Positions 1 to 9,251 are shown, counted from the first letter of the stretch. The stretch: DNA of 64,000 nt from Ruegeria sp. AD91A (GCF_003443535.1 NZ_CP031946.1:3351001-3415000), one strand, 5' to 3'. Notes: a model not told the origin generated them from the letters alone. Numbers and translations: made by a program.

Positions 1-423
1 ATCAACCTGAAAGGCATTTTCTACGGGATGCGCGCGGCGTTGCCGGTGATGCGGGCCGCTGGAGGGGGGAGTATTCTTACGATCTCGTCCGGTGCAGCGT
101 CGAACCCGGTCGAAGCCTGGAGCCATTATTGCGCCTCGAAGGCCGGGGCCAAGATGCTCACGGAATGCCTGCATCTGGAAGAAGCCCATAATGGTATTCG
201 CGCCATGGGTCTTTCACCGGGGACGGTGGCCACCGAAATGCAGCGTTCGATCAAGGCCAGCGGCATCAATCCCGTCAGTCAGCTGGACTGGGATGTCCAC
301 ATCCCCGCAGATTGGCCCGCACGGGCGCTGCTGTGGATGTGCTCCGATGATGCAGATGAATTCCTTGGCACTGAAATTTCGCTGCGGCTTGATGACATTC
401 GCAAGCGGGCCGGGCTGATATGA
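1..423 (+). CDS. SDR-family oxidoreductase, 3' part only
   Basis: The reading frame is open from the first base, so the N-terminal Rossmann part with the TGxxxG cofactor loop lies outside the window. About 140 residues are visible. They carry the SDR catalytic pattern: a serine in the strand motif ISSGAA (about residue 29) and Y-x3-K in HYCASKAGA (Tyr43, Lys47 of the visible part), followed by the usual SPGTVATEM segment after the sixth strand. Family members are NAD(P)-dependent dehydrogenases/reductases acting on alcohols, ketones or acyl-CoA derivatives. The stop overlaps the ATG of the crotonase gene (ATGA), so the two are translationally coupled, which suggests a shared acyl-CoA or small-acid pathway. 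The substrate cannot be told from sequence. Confidence 0.85.
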   Translation: MNLKGIFYGMRAALPVMRAAGGGSILTISSGAASNPVEAWSHYCASKAGAKMLTECLHLEEAHNGIRAMGLSPGTVATEMQRSIKASGINPVSQLDWDVHIPADWPARALLWMCSDDADEFLGTEISLRLDDIRKRAGLI

Positions 424-1028
424 TCGAATTGACCAAAGAGGACGGCCTCTGGATTGTCACGATCAATAACCCTGACAAAGCAAACGCCCTGACGGGGGCC
501 ATGCTGTCAGAACTGGCCGAGATTGCCGAGTCTGCGAAAGACGCGAAGGCGTTGATCCTGACCGGCGCGGGCAAAGTGTTCAGCGCCGGGGCGGATCTGG
601 ACGAGGCACGCGCCGGTCTGGCCAGGTCGGATGTCTGGGAAAGACTGTCTGGCGCCATTGCCGCGCTGCCCTGTCTGACCGTCGCCGCACTGAACGGCAC
701 CTTGGCCGGCGGGGCCAATGGTATGGCACTGGCCTGTGATCTGCGCATTGCCGTGCCGTCGGCCAAGTTCTTCTATCCGGTGATGAAGCTGGGGTTTCTG
801 CCACAACCGTCCGACCCCGCGCGGCTGGCGGCTCTGGTCGGACCGGCAAGGACAAAGTTGATTCTTGTGGCCGGTCAGAAAATCACCGCGCAGGAAGCGT
901 ATGAATTTGGCCTGGTGGACCGGATTGTCGACCCCGATCACCTGATGCAAGCCGCACGCGATCTGGTGGCCGACAGCGTGAACGCCGCCCCCGAGATCGC
1001 AGCGGGAATCGCAAGGTTGTGCTCATGA
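420..1028 (+). CDS. Enoyl-CoA hydratase/isomerase-family protein lacking both catalytic glutamates
   Basis: The 202-residue protein has the crotonase fold signatures: FSAGADL forms the first oxyanion-hole segment and LAGGANGMALACDLRIA the second. It is shorter than typical enoyl-CoA hydratases (about 255-260 residues), with the C-terminal helices reduced. In classical hydratases two glutamates activate water, one in the GGGxE motif and one in the following xPE motif. Here the matching positions are glycine (GGANG) and valine (FYPVMKLG). CoA-thioester binding is therefore likely, but ordinary hydration of an enoyl-CoA is not. An isomerase, hydrolase or decarboxylase activity within the superfamily is possible. 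It is coupled by ATGA overlaps to the SDR gene upstream and the VOC gene downstream. Confidence 0.8.
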   Translation: MIELTKEDGLWIVTINNPDKANALTGAMLSELAEIAESAKDAKALILTGAGKVFSAGADLDEARAGLARSDVWERLSGAIAALPCLTVAALNGTLAGGANGMALACDLRIAVPSAKFFYPVMKLGFLPQPSDPARLAALVGPARTKLILVAGQKITAQEAYEFGLVDRIVDPDHLMQAARDLVADSVNAAPEIAAGIARLCS

Positions 1029-1762
1029 GGCTGTCTGCACTACGCGTGCGGGTCGCTGATCCGGATCGGCTGGCCACGTTTTATCGCGACGTTCTGGGCA
1101 TGTCCGTTCGCGAAGCAGAAACCGACCGTCGTGTCGGCTATGACGGCGTAGACGCAGACATTTTGTTGCTGCCGGGTGGAGGAGGGTACACCCATGACAA
1201 GGGGCAGCGGTACTGGAAGATAGGAATCACTGTACCGGATGTCGATCTTGCCGCGGCTCATCTGCGCAGGTTTGACGTTCCAGTGAGCGCGCCGAACCAG
1301 TTTCTGGACATCGGCTACATGTGCCATCTTGCGGATCCCGAAGGGTTCGTCATCGAACTGCTGCAACATGATTTCGAAGGCAACCGACCGCCGCATGCGG
1401 CGGACCCCGACGCGCCCTTTGCGCAGGCTCGGATCGGCCAGATTACCCTTCGAACCGGCGATATTGCCGCCGAAGACGCGTTCTGGCGTGCCCAGGGCAT
1501 GTCGTTGTTGTCGATGCAGGAGGTCGCCCCCTACGGCTTCGATCTGCATTTCTATTCCTTTATGGACGAAACCCCTCCCAATCCTGATCTTTGGGCTGTT
1601 GAAAACCGCGAATGGCTGTGGAAACGCGCCTATACGACGATGGAATTCCAGCATATTGCGGGCGCACAATTCGCGCATGTGCCGGACTTTCTGGGTATCG
1701 AGATCGAAGGTCTGTCCGAACCACTGACAGATACTTTCGGCGACCCGATCCTGCCGGGCTGA
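1025..1762 (+). CDS. VOC/glyoxalase-superfamily protein with two domains
   Basis: I place the start at the ATG at 1025, which overlaps the preceding stop (ATGA) and has AAGG eight bases upstream; a GTG at 1019 is in frame but less well spaced. The 245-residue product has an N-terminal VOC domain (about residues 3-115, opening ALRVRVADPDRLATFYRDVLG and closing LADPEGFVIELLQHD) and a second, more divergent VOC-like half (about 130-235). Members bind a metal with His/Glu residues and act as lyases, isomerases or extradiol dioxygenases. Third gene of the SDR-crotonase-VOC operon. It ends one base before the end of the convergent HNH gene, leaving no intergenic space. Substrate unknown. Confidence 0.75.
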   Translation: MRLSALRVRVADPDRLATFYRDVLGMSVREAETDRRVGYDGVDADILLLPGGGGYTHDKGQRYWKIGITVPDVDLAAAHLRRFDVPVSAPNQFLDIGYMCHLADPEGFVIELLQHDFEGNRPPHAADPDAPFAQARIGQITLRTGDIAAEDAFWRAQGMSLLSMQEVAPYGFDLHFYSFMDETPPNPDLWAVENREWLWKRAYTTMEFQHIAGAQFAHVPDFLGIEIEGLSEPLTDTFGDPILPG

Positions 1763-2059
1763 TCACCTCCCGCGCCGCTTGCCCGGAACTTTCGAACGAA
1801 ACCCGGGTGGGCGTTTGCGAACCCAGATCAGAAATTTCTCAAGCCTTGGATGCGCACGCAAGGCCTCGACCGTGTTGAAACTGCGCGCCAGTTCGGCTTC
1901 GGTCAGGGTGGCGTGCACCTCTTTGTGGCAGATCTGATGCAGCAGAACGGTCGGTCCGCCCTTGCCTCCTTTGAGTTTTGGGATCAGATGATGCAGGCTG
2001 CCACCCCCGTCGGGGATCGGGCGGCCGCAAAGCGGGCAGATCGGATCGCTGTTCGTCAT
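1763..2059 (-). CDS. Small HNH endonuclease-like protein
   Basis: A 98-residue protein with the minimal HNH layout: a CPLCG zinc-knuckle start (Cys8, Cys11), a double histidine HHLIPK (His23-His24) for the first catalytic strand, and HQICHKEVH (residues 41-49) for the metal-binding helix. The ATG at 2059 places the CxxC pair near the N-terminus, as in other stand-alone HNH proteins of this size; longer in-frame extensions upstream show no conserved residues. It may nick or cut DNA, or act in repair. No methylase or restriction partner is adjacent, so a restriction role has no support. The C-terminus is strongly basic (KRPPGFRSKVPGKRRGR), which fits nucleic-acid binding. It is divergent from the flavoprotein gene, with 48 bases between starts. 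Confidence 0.75.
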   Translation of the reverse strand: MTNSDPICPLCGRPIPDGGGSLHHLIPKLKGGKGGPTVLLHQICHKEVHATLTEAELARSFNTVEALRAHPRLEKFLIWVRKRPPGFRSKVPGKRRGR

Positions 2060-2107
2060 GACGATATGAAACTTGCGCCTGTGACGGGCGAAGGCAAGAG
2101 GGTGCGA

Positions 2108-3292
2108 ATGGCGCAGGCAGTGGTGATCGGAGCAGGCCCCGCCGGGTTGATGGCAGCCGAGCAACTGGCAGCAGCCGGGCATTCCGTATTGGTGGCCGAG
2201 GCCAAACCTTCGGTCGCGCGCAAGTTCCTGATGGCCGGGAAGTCGGGTCTGAACCTGACCAAGGACGAGCAGCTTGATGACCTGATCCGCGCCTATGGTG
2301 TGGCGGCGGATTGGTTGCGCCCGATCATTTCAGCCTTTGATGCCGAGGCGGTGCAGCGCTGGGCGCGTGATCTGGGTCAGACGCTGTTTGTCGGCTCGAC
2401 GGGGCGTGTATTTCCTGAATCCATGAAGGCCTCGCCTTTGTTGCGGGCCTGGCTGGCACGGTTGGGCGAGTCCGGGTTCGAGGTCAGGACCCGCTGGCGT
2501 TGGACCGGCTGGGACGGTGAAGCGCTGGTGTTTGACACCTCGGACGGGCGGCGCAGTATCTCAGCGGATGTCACCGTGCTGGCACTGGGCGGCGCAAGCT
2601 GGGCCCGCCTTGGCTCGGACGGTCACTGGGCGCAGATATTGGGCAGTAAAGGTGTGGCTCTGGCTCCGTTTGAACCTGCGAACTCAGCTATTTCAGTCGA
2701 TTGGAGCTCTCATATGCAGCCTCATTTCGGGGCCGCATTGAAATCGGTCCGATGGATTGCAGGCGACCTTGAGAGTCGAGGAGAGGCAGCGATTTCCGAG
2801 ACCGGTCTGGAGGGCGGCGGGCTTTATTCTCTGACACCGGCCTTGCGTACGGGGAAGCCTTTGTTTGTTGATCTGATGCCCGATCTGGATCGACAGGTTC
2901 TGCTGGCGCGGTTTTCTGCAAAACGGTCAAAAACAACGTTATCCCAGTGGATGAGAAAGTCGCTGAACCTGTCCGCTCAGAAAATCGCCCTATTTCATGA
3001 AATGGCAAAACGCGGCGGCCACTCTCAATCCGTGCAAGTGAGCATGTTGAAAAAGCTGCCAATCCGGCATGCCGGACTTCGCCCGATGGATGAAGCCATT
3101 TCGACCGCAGGTGGTGTGAAACGGACAGCGCTGGATGACGGGCTGATGCTGACGGCCCTGCCGGGTGTGTTCTGCACCGGTGAAATGCTGGATTGGGAGG
3201 CCCCAACCGGGGGATATCTGCTCACGGCTTGCTTTGCTACTGGGCGCTGGGCCGGTCAGGCCGCCGCAGATTGGCTTGAAACGGCCAAGTGA
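2108..3292 (+). CDS. NAD(P)/FAD-dependent oxidoreductase, HI0933/YhiN-like flavoprotein
   Basis: The ATG at 2108 (purine-rich AAGAGG upstream) begins directly with the dinucleotide-binding motif VVIGAGPAGLMAAEQLAAAG. The family hallmark KFLMAGKSGLNLT follows at about residue 45, and the C-terminal FAD motif CTGEMLDWEAPTGGYLL lies near residue 360. The length of 394 residues fits the HI0933-like (BaiN/YhiN) flavoprotein family, whose physiological substrates are poorly known; some members reduce bile-acid or related ring systems. The in-frame stretch upstream of 2108 is antisense to the HNH gene and is probably not translated. The gene ends two bases from the end of convergent holA. Confidence 0.85.
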   Translation: MAQAVVIGAGPAGLMAAEQLAAAGHSVLVAEAKPSVARKFLMAGKSGLNLTKDEQLDDLIRAYGVAADWLRPIISAFDAEAVQRWARDLGQTLFVGSTGRVFPESMKASPLLRAWLARLGESGFEVRTRWRWTGWDGEALVFDTSDGRRSISADVTVLALGGASWARLGSDGHWAQILGSKGVALAPFEPANSAISVDWSSHMQPHFGAALKSVRWIAGDLESRGEAAISETGLEGGGLYSLTPALRTGKPLFVDLMPDLDRQVLLARFSAKRSKTTLSQWMRKSLNLSAQKIALFHEMAKRGGHSQSVQVSMLKKLPIRHAGLRPMDEAISTAGGVKRTALDDGLMLTALPGVFCTGEMLDWEAPTGGYLLTACFATGRWAGQAAADWLETAK

Positions 3293-3293
3293 T

Positions 3294-4322
3294 TTAGCGG
3301 GATCGCGCCAACATCGCCAAACGGATCATCGCGCGTTCCACCAGTGCCATGGCAGGGGCTGTTTGCCCGGCGGACCGCAGCGACAAATCCGTATCCGTCA
3401 GAACCGTCAGCGCGGTTTGCAGCTTGGCCGCCCCCCAACCCTGTGCCTGCCGCAGGATGCGGTCGCGCCGATTGCCGTAAACCGGCGGACGCAGCTTGCC
3501 GATGCCCTGCGCGGCACCACCGGGATCGGACGCGCAGGCATAGAGTGTCCGAAAATGCCGCGTCGCCCCGATGCACAGTGTCACTCCGTTGGTGCCTTGC
3601 GCCTGCAACCTCCGGATCAGCGGCCCGATCTCACCCGCGCGGCCCTCGGCCACGACGTTGAGAACGTCATCCAGCGCCGCCTCGGTCGAGCGAGGAGCGC
3701 AGGCCTCGATATCTTCGACTGTCAAGTCAGAGCTGTCATCACGCTTGTAAAGTGACAATTTTTCAATCGTTTGCGCGAAATCACCGGGGCTGAGGCTGAC
3801 GGCCAACTCGCTGATTGCAGACATGACATCTCGGGGCACGTTTTTTATACCCGACTCGGCAAGAACCCGTTCCACTTCGGCGCGTGAGGGCGGGTCGTCA
3901 TAAATACCAACCGCATAGGCGGCAGGGTGGCCTTCGAACGCCTTGCGGATTTTCGAGCTGGGTTTCAATTGCCCTGCGGTCACCATGATCTGGGCATCTC
4001 CGGGGGCCCAGTCTTCGAGCGCGGCCAAAATCGCAGGCGCTGCGGTTTCAGTTGCATCTTCCACGAAAACGGCACGTGGGCCGGGAAAGAAGCCGGCCGC
4101 CTTGACTGCGTCCAGCAGCAGAGCGGGATCACCACGCAGATCGCCCCCCGGCAGACGGGTCAGACGCATTTCTTCTTCGGCTTCGGGGCCAAGCAGAGCG
4201 GCCAGCACCTGTTGCCGCTTGAGCGCAACCCGCATCGCATCCGCGCCATAGATAAGCAGCCCGGTCTTGTCCGCGTCCGGCTTGGCAAAATATCCGTCAG
4301 CCTCACGCGGGCTCAGCTTCAT
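3294..4322 (-). CDS. holA: DNA polymerase III subunit delta
   Basis: The 342-residue product has the arrangement of HolA: an N-terminal domain starting [11 protein letters not shown] and GLLIYGADAMRVALKRQQ, a degenerate ATPase core without a Walker A motif (TGxx replaced, as expected for delta), and a C-terminal collar domain with LIRRLQAQGTNGV and RHFRTLYACA. Delta opens the beta sliding clamp within the clamp-loader complex. The start ATG overlaps the stop of lptE by four bases (ATGA), so it is the last gene of leuS-lptE-holA, an order common in alphaproteobacteria. The identification rests on the family pattern and this neighbourhood, which agree. Confidence 0.93.
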   Translation of the reverse strand: MKLSPREADGYFAKPDADKTGLLIYGADAMRVALKRQQVLAALLGPEAEEEMRLTRLPGGDLRGDPALLLDAVKAAGFFPGPRAVFVEDATETAAPAILAALEDWAPGDAQIMVTAGQLKPSSKIRKAFEGHPAAYAVGIYDDPPSRAEVERVLAESGIKNVPRDVMSAISELAVSLSPGDFAQTIEKLSLYKRDDSSDLTVEDIEACAPRSTEAALDDVLNVVAEGRAGEIGPLIRRLQAQGTNGVTLCIGATRHFRTLYACASDPGGAAQGIGKLRPPVYGNRRDRILRQAQGWGAAKLQTALTVLTDTDLSLRSAGQTAPAMALVERAMIRLAMLARSR

Positions 4323-4810
4323 GCGGCCAGGTCCGGTGTGGCGTAAAGACGATTCATGATCTGACTCGACAGAATCACCATCAGTCGTTCCTTGGCATCG
4401 CGCTCATCCGCCAACGTGGAAACGGTCGACCCTGCGGCAGAATAAGACACAAAGTCCGCCACCGAGCCCGAGGCGATGATCTGACCGGTTGCGTTGGACC
4501 GCAGGGCATACTGCGCGCTTCCGTCGATGGTGTAGCGTTGCGTTTCGTTGGTTGTGGTGATTGCGGCGCCCCGTGTTACGGTCGAAACCTGAACATCCAG
4601 CTTGTAGTCGTTGACCGACCCGGCGCTTCGTCCCAGTTGCTGTTCCAGATTTTGGACCAGCAAATAGCTTTCCACGGTGTTGGGGGCGGACACTTCGACA
4701 CGGCCGTACAAGGCCGAACCCGATCCACCAGGTGCATAGACAGGCTCAAAGCCGCAGGCGACCAGCACCAGCGGCATCAGTAAAAAGGTTCTGCGATCAA
4801 ACGACGACAT
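4319..4810 (-). CDS. lptE: LPS-assembly lipoprotein LptE
   Basis: A 163-residue exported lipoprotein. The first 18 residues form a signal peptide ending in a lipobox (LVAC, Cys19), followed by GFEPVYAPG, the usual start of mature LptE. LptE plugs the LptD barrel in the outer membrane and helps insert lipopolysaccharide. The remainder is a low-identity alpha/beta sandwich with the closing motif [15 protein letters not shown] typical of alphaproteobacterial LptE. It overlaps the leuS stop by 14 bases upstream and the holA start by four bases downstream, so all three are probably cotranscribed. Lipobox and position make the call firm. Confidence 0.9.
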   Translation of the reverse strand: MSSFDRRTFLLMPLVLVACGFEPVYAPGGSGSALYGRVEVSAPNTVESYLLVQNLEQQLGRSAGSVNDYKLDVQVSTVTRGAAITTTNETQRYTIDGSAQYALRSNATGQIIASGSVADFVSYSAAGSTVSTLADERDAKERLMVILSSQIMNRLYATPDLAA

Positions 4811-7334
4811 TCACAATCCGGCCCGGAACTACGATCACTTTCTTCGGCGCGTTACCTTCCAGCGCCTTTTGGACAGCTTCGGTGCTGAGCGCGATTTTTT
4901 CAACCTCAGCTTTGTCCAGATCTTTGGCCACGCTGATTTCCGCGCGACGCTTGCCGTTGATCTGAATCGGCAAGGTGACGGTGTCATCGACTAGCATCGC
5001 CTCGTCGGCGACGGGCCATGGCGCAACGGCCACAAGGCCTTCGCCGCCCTGATGGGCCCAAATATCTTCCGCCAGATGTGGTGTCATCGGCGACATCAGC
5101 TGTGCCAGCGTTTTGATGGCCTGCTTTTGGGCCGCAGCACCGGCTTTGGATTTGGCCAGCGTATTGGTGAACGCATAGAGCTTTGCAATCGCCGCGTTGA
5201 AGCCAAAGCTTTCAACACCAAGTGTCACGTCGCGGATGGCTTTGTGCATCTCGCGCAGCAGATCCTCATCCCCTTCGCCCGTGGCGTTCGGGTCCATGGC
5301 ACCGATCTTGTCACAGAGGTTCCAAATTCGGTTGAGGTGCTTGTACGCGGCCTCAGCCCCCGCAGCGGTCCATTCCACGTCCCGTTCGGGCGGCGAATCG
5401 GATAGAACGAACCAGCGGGCTGTGTCGGCACCGAAGGCCGAGATGATGCTGACCGGGTCGACCACGTTCTTCTTGGACTTTGACATTTTGGCCGATGGGA
5501 TGATCTCGACCTCTGTACCGTCGGCTAGTCTTCCGTCTGTGACCTCCTCGGGCAGGTGATAGACCGGGCGTCCATTGGCGTCGCGGGTTTGGTAGATCTC
5601 ATGCGTGACCATGCCTTGGGTGAACAGCGCGTCGAAGGGTTCGATGGCTTTGTCCGGCAAATGCCCGGTGATGTTCATCGCGCGTGCGAAGAACCGTGAA
5701 TACAGCAGGTGCAGAATCGCGTGTTCGATACCGCCGATATACTGGTCGACATTCATCCAGTATTCCGCCTCGGCCAGATCAGTGGGGGTTTCGGAACGTG
5801 GAGCGGTGAAACGGGCGAAATACCATGACGAATCGACGAACGTGTCCATCGTGTCGGTCTCGCGCCTGGCGGGGGCACGACAATTCGGGCAAGCGCAGTC
5901 GCGCCACGTCGGGTGACGATCCAGCGGATTTCCCGGTTTGTCGAATGTGACATCGTCGGGCAGGCGAACCGGCAGGTTCTCTTTCTTTTCAGGGACCACA
6001 CCACAGCTGTCGCAGTGAACGACGGGAATCGGACAACCCCAATAGCGCTGACGGCTCAAGCCCCAGTCACGCAGACGATACTTGGTTACTCCTTCGCCCC
6101 AACCGGCTTTTTCGGCAAAATCGACGGTGGCGTTGATCGCTTCTTCGCCGGTTGCTTCGGTCAGGCCCGCGAAATGGTTCACCCAGCGGACTTTTTCGGT
6201 CTTTGGCGGGACAAAGGCGATCTTGTCGACCGGCGTGTCGTCGTCCAGCGCAAAGAACGTATCGACCACGGGCAGATCGTATTTGCGGCAGAAATCAAGG
6301 TCGCGTTGGTCATGGGCCGGGCAGGCAAAAATCGCGCCGGTGCCATAATCCATCAAGATGAAATTGGCGATCCAGACCGGCAGTTCCCAGTTCGGGTCCA
6401 GCGGGTGCTTGACGCGGATACCGGTGTCAAAGCCCAGCTTTTCCGCGGTTTCGATGGCTTCTTCCGTGGTGCCGCCCTTGCGGCATTCCTCAACGAATTC
6501 AGCAACTTCGGGGTTTTCGGCCTCAAGCTGTTTGGCGATCGGATGATCGGGCGAGATCCCTACGAAGGACGCACCCAGCAGCGTGTCGGGGCGCGTTGTG
6601 TAGACGGTGATCGGTTCCCCACCATCCGTGCGCTCGAACCCGAATTGCAGGCCGCGCGACTTGCCGATCCAGTTTTCCTGCATCAGCCGAACCTTGGCGG
6701 GCCAGTTTTCCAGCGTGTCCAGAGCGTCCAGCAGTTCTTCGGAATAATCCGAGATCTTGAAGAACCACTGTGTCAGCTCGCGCCGTTCCACCAGCGCGCC
6801 CGAGCGCCATCCGCGCCCGTTCTCCACCTGTTCATTGGCCAAAACGGTCATGTCGACCGGATCCCAGTTCACCACGGCGTTCTTGCGGTAGACCAGCCCG
6901 GCCTCGAGCATGTCGAGGAACAGTGCCTGCTGCTGGCCATAATATTCCGGGTCACATGTGGCGAATTCACGGGACCAGTCGATCGACAGGCCCAGCGGCT
7001 TCATCTGGGCGCGCATGTCGGCGATATTACCGTAAGTCCACTCTTTAGGGTGACCGCCAATCGCCATGGCAGCGTTTTCCGCCGGCATCCCGAACGCGTC
7101 CCAGCCCATTGGGTGCAGAACATTGTGCCCGGTGGCCAGCTTGTGCCGCGCGATGACGTCGCCCATCGTATAGTTGCGCACATGCCCCATATGGATTCGG
7201 CCGGACGGGTAGGGGAACATCTCAAGCACATAGTATTTCGGCTTGTCCGCCTTGTGGTTGGCGGTGAAGATTCCTGCCTTGTCCCAGGCCTCTTGCCATT
7301 TTGCTTCGATTTCGGTGGCCGAATAGCGCGACAT
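4797..7334 (-). CDS. leuS: Leucyl-tRNA synthetase
   Basis: An 845-residue class I aminoacyl-tRNA synthetase charging tRNA-Leu with leucine. Near the N-terminus is the HIGH-type signature ([17 protein letters not shown], about residue 43). The CP1 editing domain (about 220-420) includes [12 protein letters not shown], used to hydrolyse mischarged norvaline or isoleucine. The KMSKS loop appears as [10 protein letters not shown] (about residue 617), followed by the anticodon-binding helical bundle and a C-terminal domain. Length and motif order are those of bacterial LeuRS. The start ATG has AAGGAC about eight bases upstream. It heads the leuS-lptE-holA operon. A strong hairpin with a T run on the minus strand ends about 20 bases before the start codon, so transcription must read through or begin very close to it. 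Confidence 0.98.
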   Translation of the reverse strand: MSRYSATEIEAKWQEAWDKAGIFTANHKADKPKYYVLEMFPYPSGRIHMGHVRNYTMGDVIARHKLATGHNVLHPMGWDAFGMPAENAAMAIGGHPKEWTYGNIADMRAQMKPLGLSIDWSREFATCDPEYYGQQQALFLDMLEAGLVYRKNAVVNWDPVDMTVLANEQVENGRGWRSGALVERRELTQWFFKISDYSEELLDALDTLENWPAKVRLMQENWIGKSRGLQFGFERTDGGEPITVYTTRPDTLLGASFVGISPDHPIAKQLEAENPEVAEFVEECRKGGTTEEAIETAEKLGFDTGIRVKHPLDPNWELPVWIANFILMDYGTGAIFACPAHDQRDLDFCRKYDLPVVDTFFALDDDTPVDKIAFVPPKTEKVRWVNHFAGLTEATGEEAINATVDFAEKAGWGEGVTKYRLRDWGLSRQRYWGCPIPVVHCDSCGVVPEKKENLPVRLPDDVTFDKPGNPLDRHPTWRDCACPNCRAPARRETDTMDTFVDSSWYFARFTAPRSETPTDLAEAEYWMNVDQYIGGIEHAILHLLYSRFFARAMNITGHLPDKAIEPFDALFTQGMVTHEIYQTRDANGRPVYHLPEEVTDGRLADGTEVEIIPSAKMSKSKKNVVDPVSIISAFGADTARWFVLSDSPPERDVEWTAAGAEAAYKHLNRIWNLCDKIGAMDPNATGEGDEDLLREMHKAIRDVTLGVESFGFNAAIAKLYAFTNTLAKSKAGAAAQKQAIKTLAQLMSPMTPHLAEDIWAHQGGEGLVAVAPWPVADEAMLVDDTVTLPIQINGKRRAEISVAKDLDKAEVEKIALSTEAVQKALEGNAPKKVIVVPGRIVNVVV

Positions 7335-7354
7335 TGTGCGGTCCTTCGTGAATG

Positions 7355-7379
7355 AAAACGCCGGGTAGGAACCCGGCGT
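7355..7379 (-). terminator. Rho-independent terminator between DUF3576 gene and leuS
   Basis: Perfect 9-bp inverted repeat ACGCCGGGT / ACCCGGCGT with a four-base loop, followed on the minus strand by four T. It lies 28 bases downstream of the DUF3576 stop and about 20 bases upstream of the leuS ATG. It could end the upstream message or attenuate leuS. Confidence 0.75.
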
Positions 7380-7406
7380 GGTATTAGTGTGATTTTCGGC
7401 GGGTTG

Positions 7407-7889
7407 CTAGAACTTGTTGTCCTCGATGCGCAGCTGACGGGCGCGGGACAGAATCGCATCCTCCACGGCACGTGTTGTTGCCGCGCTTACCGGGGCGCCA
7501 CCGCTGGATTGCAGGGCGACGGACAAAGACCGGGCTGCAAGCGCCGGATCGCTGACGTGTACGGTCGCCCTGTATGACCGGCCACCACCCGGAGGGGTGC
7601 CGTAACCTGTTACGATCACTCCGGTAAACGGATCGACCTCCTGCACAGGCAGGAAATTCAATATGTCCAGAGAAGCTGCCCACAAGTACCGGTTTACATT
7701 GGTGGTCTGCTCGGCCGTGCTGCGGTCAAAAATATCCCACAACGTTGAACGTTCGGGGTCGTTCAATTCGCGTTCATCGGAGTTACCGCTGGCGGGATTG
7801 GGGGAATATGTCGAAGTGGTTCGATTCTGCCCGCATGCCGCAATAGTGGTGGTCAGCATGATTAATCCCAAAATCGTAGGCAGGCGCAT
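7407..7889 (-). CDS. DUF3576 lipoprotein
   Basis: The chosen ATG at 7889 has AGGA ten bases upstream and gives a compact lipoprotein signal, MRLPTILGLIMLTTTIAAC, with the lipobox cysteine at 19. A GTG seven codons further up is also open. The mature part (about 140 residues) contains STLWDIFDRST, NRYLWAASLDILNFLPV and DPFTGVIVTGYG, the pattern of the DUF3576 family found almost only in alphaproteobacteria. No biochemical function is established. The lipobox implies anchoring in the inner or outer membrane facing the periplasm. Gene order before leuS is commonly conserved in this group. A terminator follows directly. Confidence 0.85.
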   Translation of the reverse strand: MRLPTILGLIMLTTTIAACGQNRTTSTYSPNPASGNSDERELNDPERSTLWDIFDRSTAEQTTNVNRYLWAASLDILNFLPVQEVDPFTGVIVTGYGTPPGGGRSYRATVHVSDPALAARSLSVALQSSGGAPVSAATTRAVEDAILSRARQLRIEDNKF

Positions 7890-8113
7890 TGTCAGCAGGT
7901 CCTGTTTCACTTGTTGTGCAGTATTCAGGGCATACTCCTAGCCAAGGACCCTCGCTGCAACAAGCCTATTCTTCTGAAATGTAAGTGTATCACCCGCATC
8001 CGGGCGAAAAGGAACTGTGGCATCCTTGCACCAATCTGACCCCAATGACGTGACCGGGTTTATGCCAAGCTTGCGCAACAGGGGCAAAAAGAGCGAAACG
8101 GTGTCCGTGCTGA

Positions 8114-8135
8114 GACATATGCCTAGGCATGTGTC
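8114..8135. promoter_or_regulatory. 22-bp near-perfect palindrome upstream of porin
   Basis: Positions 8114-8135 read GACATATGCCT then AGGCATGTGTC. Ten of eleven pairs are complementary and the exception is a T-G pair. It lies 39 bases before the porin ATG. It could be an operator or a hairpin in the mRNA leader; the sequence alone does not decide. Confidence 0.5.
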
Positions 8136-8174
8136 GAGTAGATAACTCTTTTGAATGAAACCGAGGGAAACAAG

Positions 8175-9230
8175 ATGAAAAAAGTTCTCTTCGCATCGAC
8201 GGCGCTGATCGCGACCGCAGGCGTTGCAGCAGCTGAAGTTAACTTCAGCGGTTATGGCCGTTTTGGTATTGGCTACACTGAAGATCGTAGCGAAACCACC
8301 ATCGTTCGTGGGCCTGGCGCCGATGGCCTGAACGGGACAGCCGACGACGTTCTGGCAAGCTCGACCGCTCAAACCGACGACGTCATTCTGGTATCGCGCT
8401 TCCGTCTGAACATCGACGGCATCGCAGAAACCGATGGCGGCGTACGTTTTGAAGGCCGTGTTCGTCTGCAGGCCGACGAAGACGCCAGCAACGGTGAAGC
8501 AAACTCGGCCGGCCTGAACGGCGCACGCTTCTCGGTCATCTACGGTGGTCTGCGTGTTGACGCGGGCAACGTCGCAGGTTCGTTTGACAACCTGGCAAAC
8601 TACTACGGCAACGAAGTAGGTCTGGAACTGTTCGCTGGTCAGTACTCGGGCGTTAACTATAACTTCCTGGCGTACTCGTCGACCGGTTCGGGTGCGAACG
8701 CTGTGTTCTTCCAGTACTCCGTAGGCGACTTCTCGTTTGGCGCATCGTATGACCAAGCACAGGCTACCGTTATCGGAGCTGGTGGTACAACTTCGACCAC
8801 CGTTGACGCAGACCGCTGGGACATCAGCGCAACCTACACCTTCAACAACATCACCGCTGCTGTGGCCTATGGTCAGACCGACGCGGGTGTTGCCGGTGTA
8901 AGCGATCCGAGCCTGACCGTTCTGACCCTGGGTGGCGAATGGGGTGACTTCTCGGGTACTCTGTTTGTCGCGGACGACTCAACTGGGGTTGCAGCGACTG
9001 ACGGTACTGCATGGGGTCTGTCGGCTGCCTACAACCTGGGCGCTGCAACCACCCTGCTGTTCACCTACGGTGACGGTAACGCCTCTGCTGACCTTCAGCA
9101 GGTTGCTATCGGTGCGATCTACGACCTGGGTGGCGGTGTATCGCTGCGCGGTGGTCTGGGTGTAAACGACTGTGACTCTTGCGCAGACTCGACTATGAAG
9201 GCTGACTTCGGTGCTCAGTTCAACTTCTAA
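8175..9230 (+). CDS. Outer-membrane porin, Rhodobacter type
   Basis: The ATG at 8175 follows GAGGG at a good distance and opens a 20-residue signal peptide (MKKVLFASTALIATAGVAAA). The mature chain of about 331 residues begins EVNFSGYGRFGIGY and ends in phenylalanine (KADFGAQFNF), the outer-membrane barrel sorting signal. Alternating aromatic and polar strands rich in Gly, Asp and Ser run throughout, with an acidic constriction-like loop after the first strands. This matches the gram-negative porin family of Rhodobacter/Roseobacter species: trimeric 16-stranded channels for small hydrophilic solutes. Codon use is more biased than in neighbouring genes (many GTT, AAC, CTG), consistent with very high expression. 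A terminator follows, and a palindrome lies upstream. Confidence 0.93.
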   Translation: MKKVLFASTALIATAGVAAAEVNFSGYGRFGIGYTEDRSETTIVRGPGADGLNGTADDVLASSTAQTDDVILVSRFRLNIDGIAETDGGVRFEGRVRLQADEDASNGEANSAGLNGARFSVIYGGLRVDAGNVAGSFDNLANYYGNEVGLELFAGQYSGVNYNFLAYSSTGSGANAVFFQYSVGDFSFGASYDQAQATVIGAGGTTSTTVDADRWDISATYTFNNITAAVAYGQTDAGVAGVSDPSLTVLTLGGEWGDFSGTLFVADDSTGVAATDGTAWGLSAAYNLGAATTLLFTYGDGNASADLQQVAIGAIYDLGGGVSLRGGLGVNDCDSCADSTMKADFGAQFNF

Positions 9231-9251
9231 GCTGATCTGAACCGTAAGGTT

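Noticed and set aside
5913..7355. A 480-codon open frame on the plus strand across leuS
   Set aside because: It is exactly antisense to the strongly conserved leuS gene, has no ribosome-binding site and its residue make-up is that of a GC-rich shadow frame.
7938..8756. A 272-codon open frame on the minus strand across the porin leader
   Set aside because: Composition follows the porin codon bias in reverse; it has no start signal and overlaps a very highly expressed gene.
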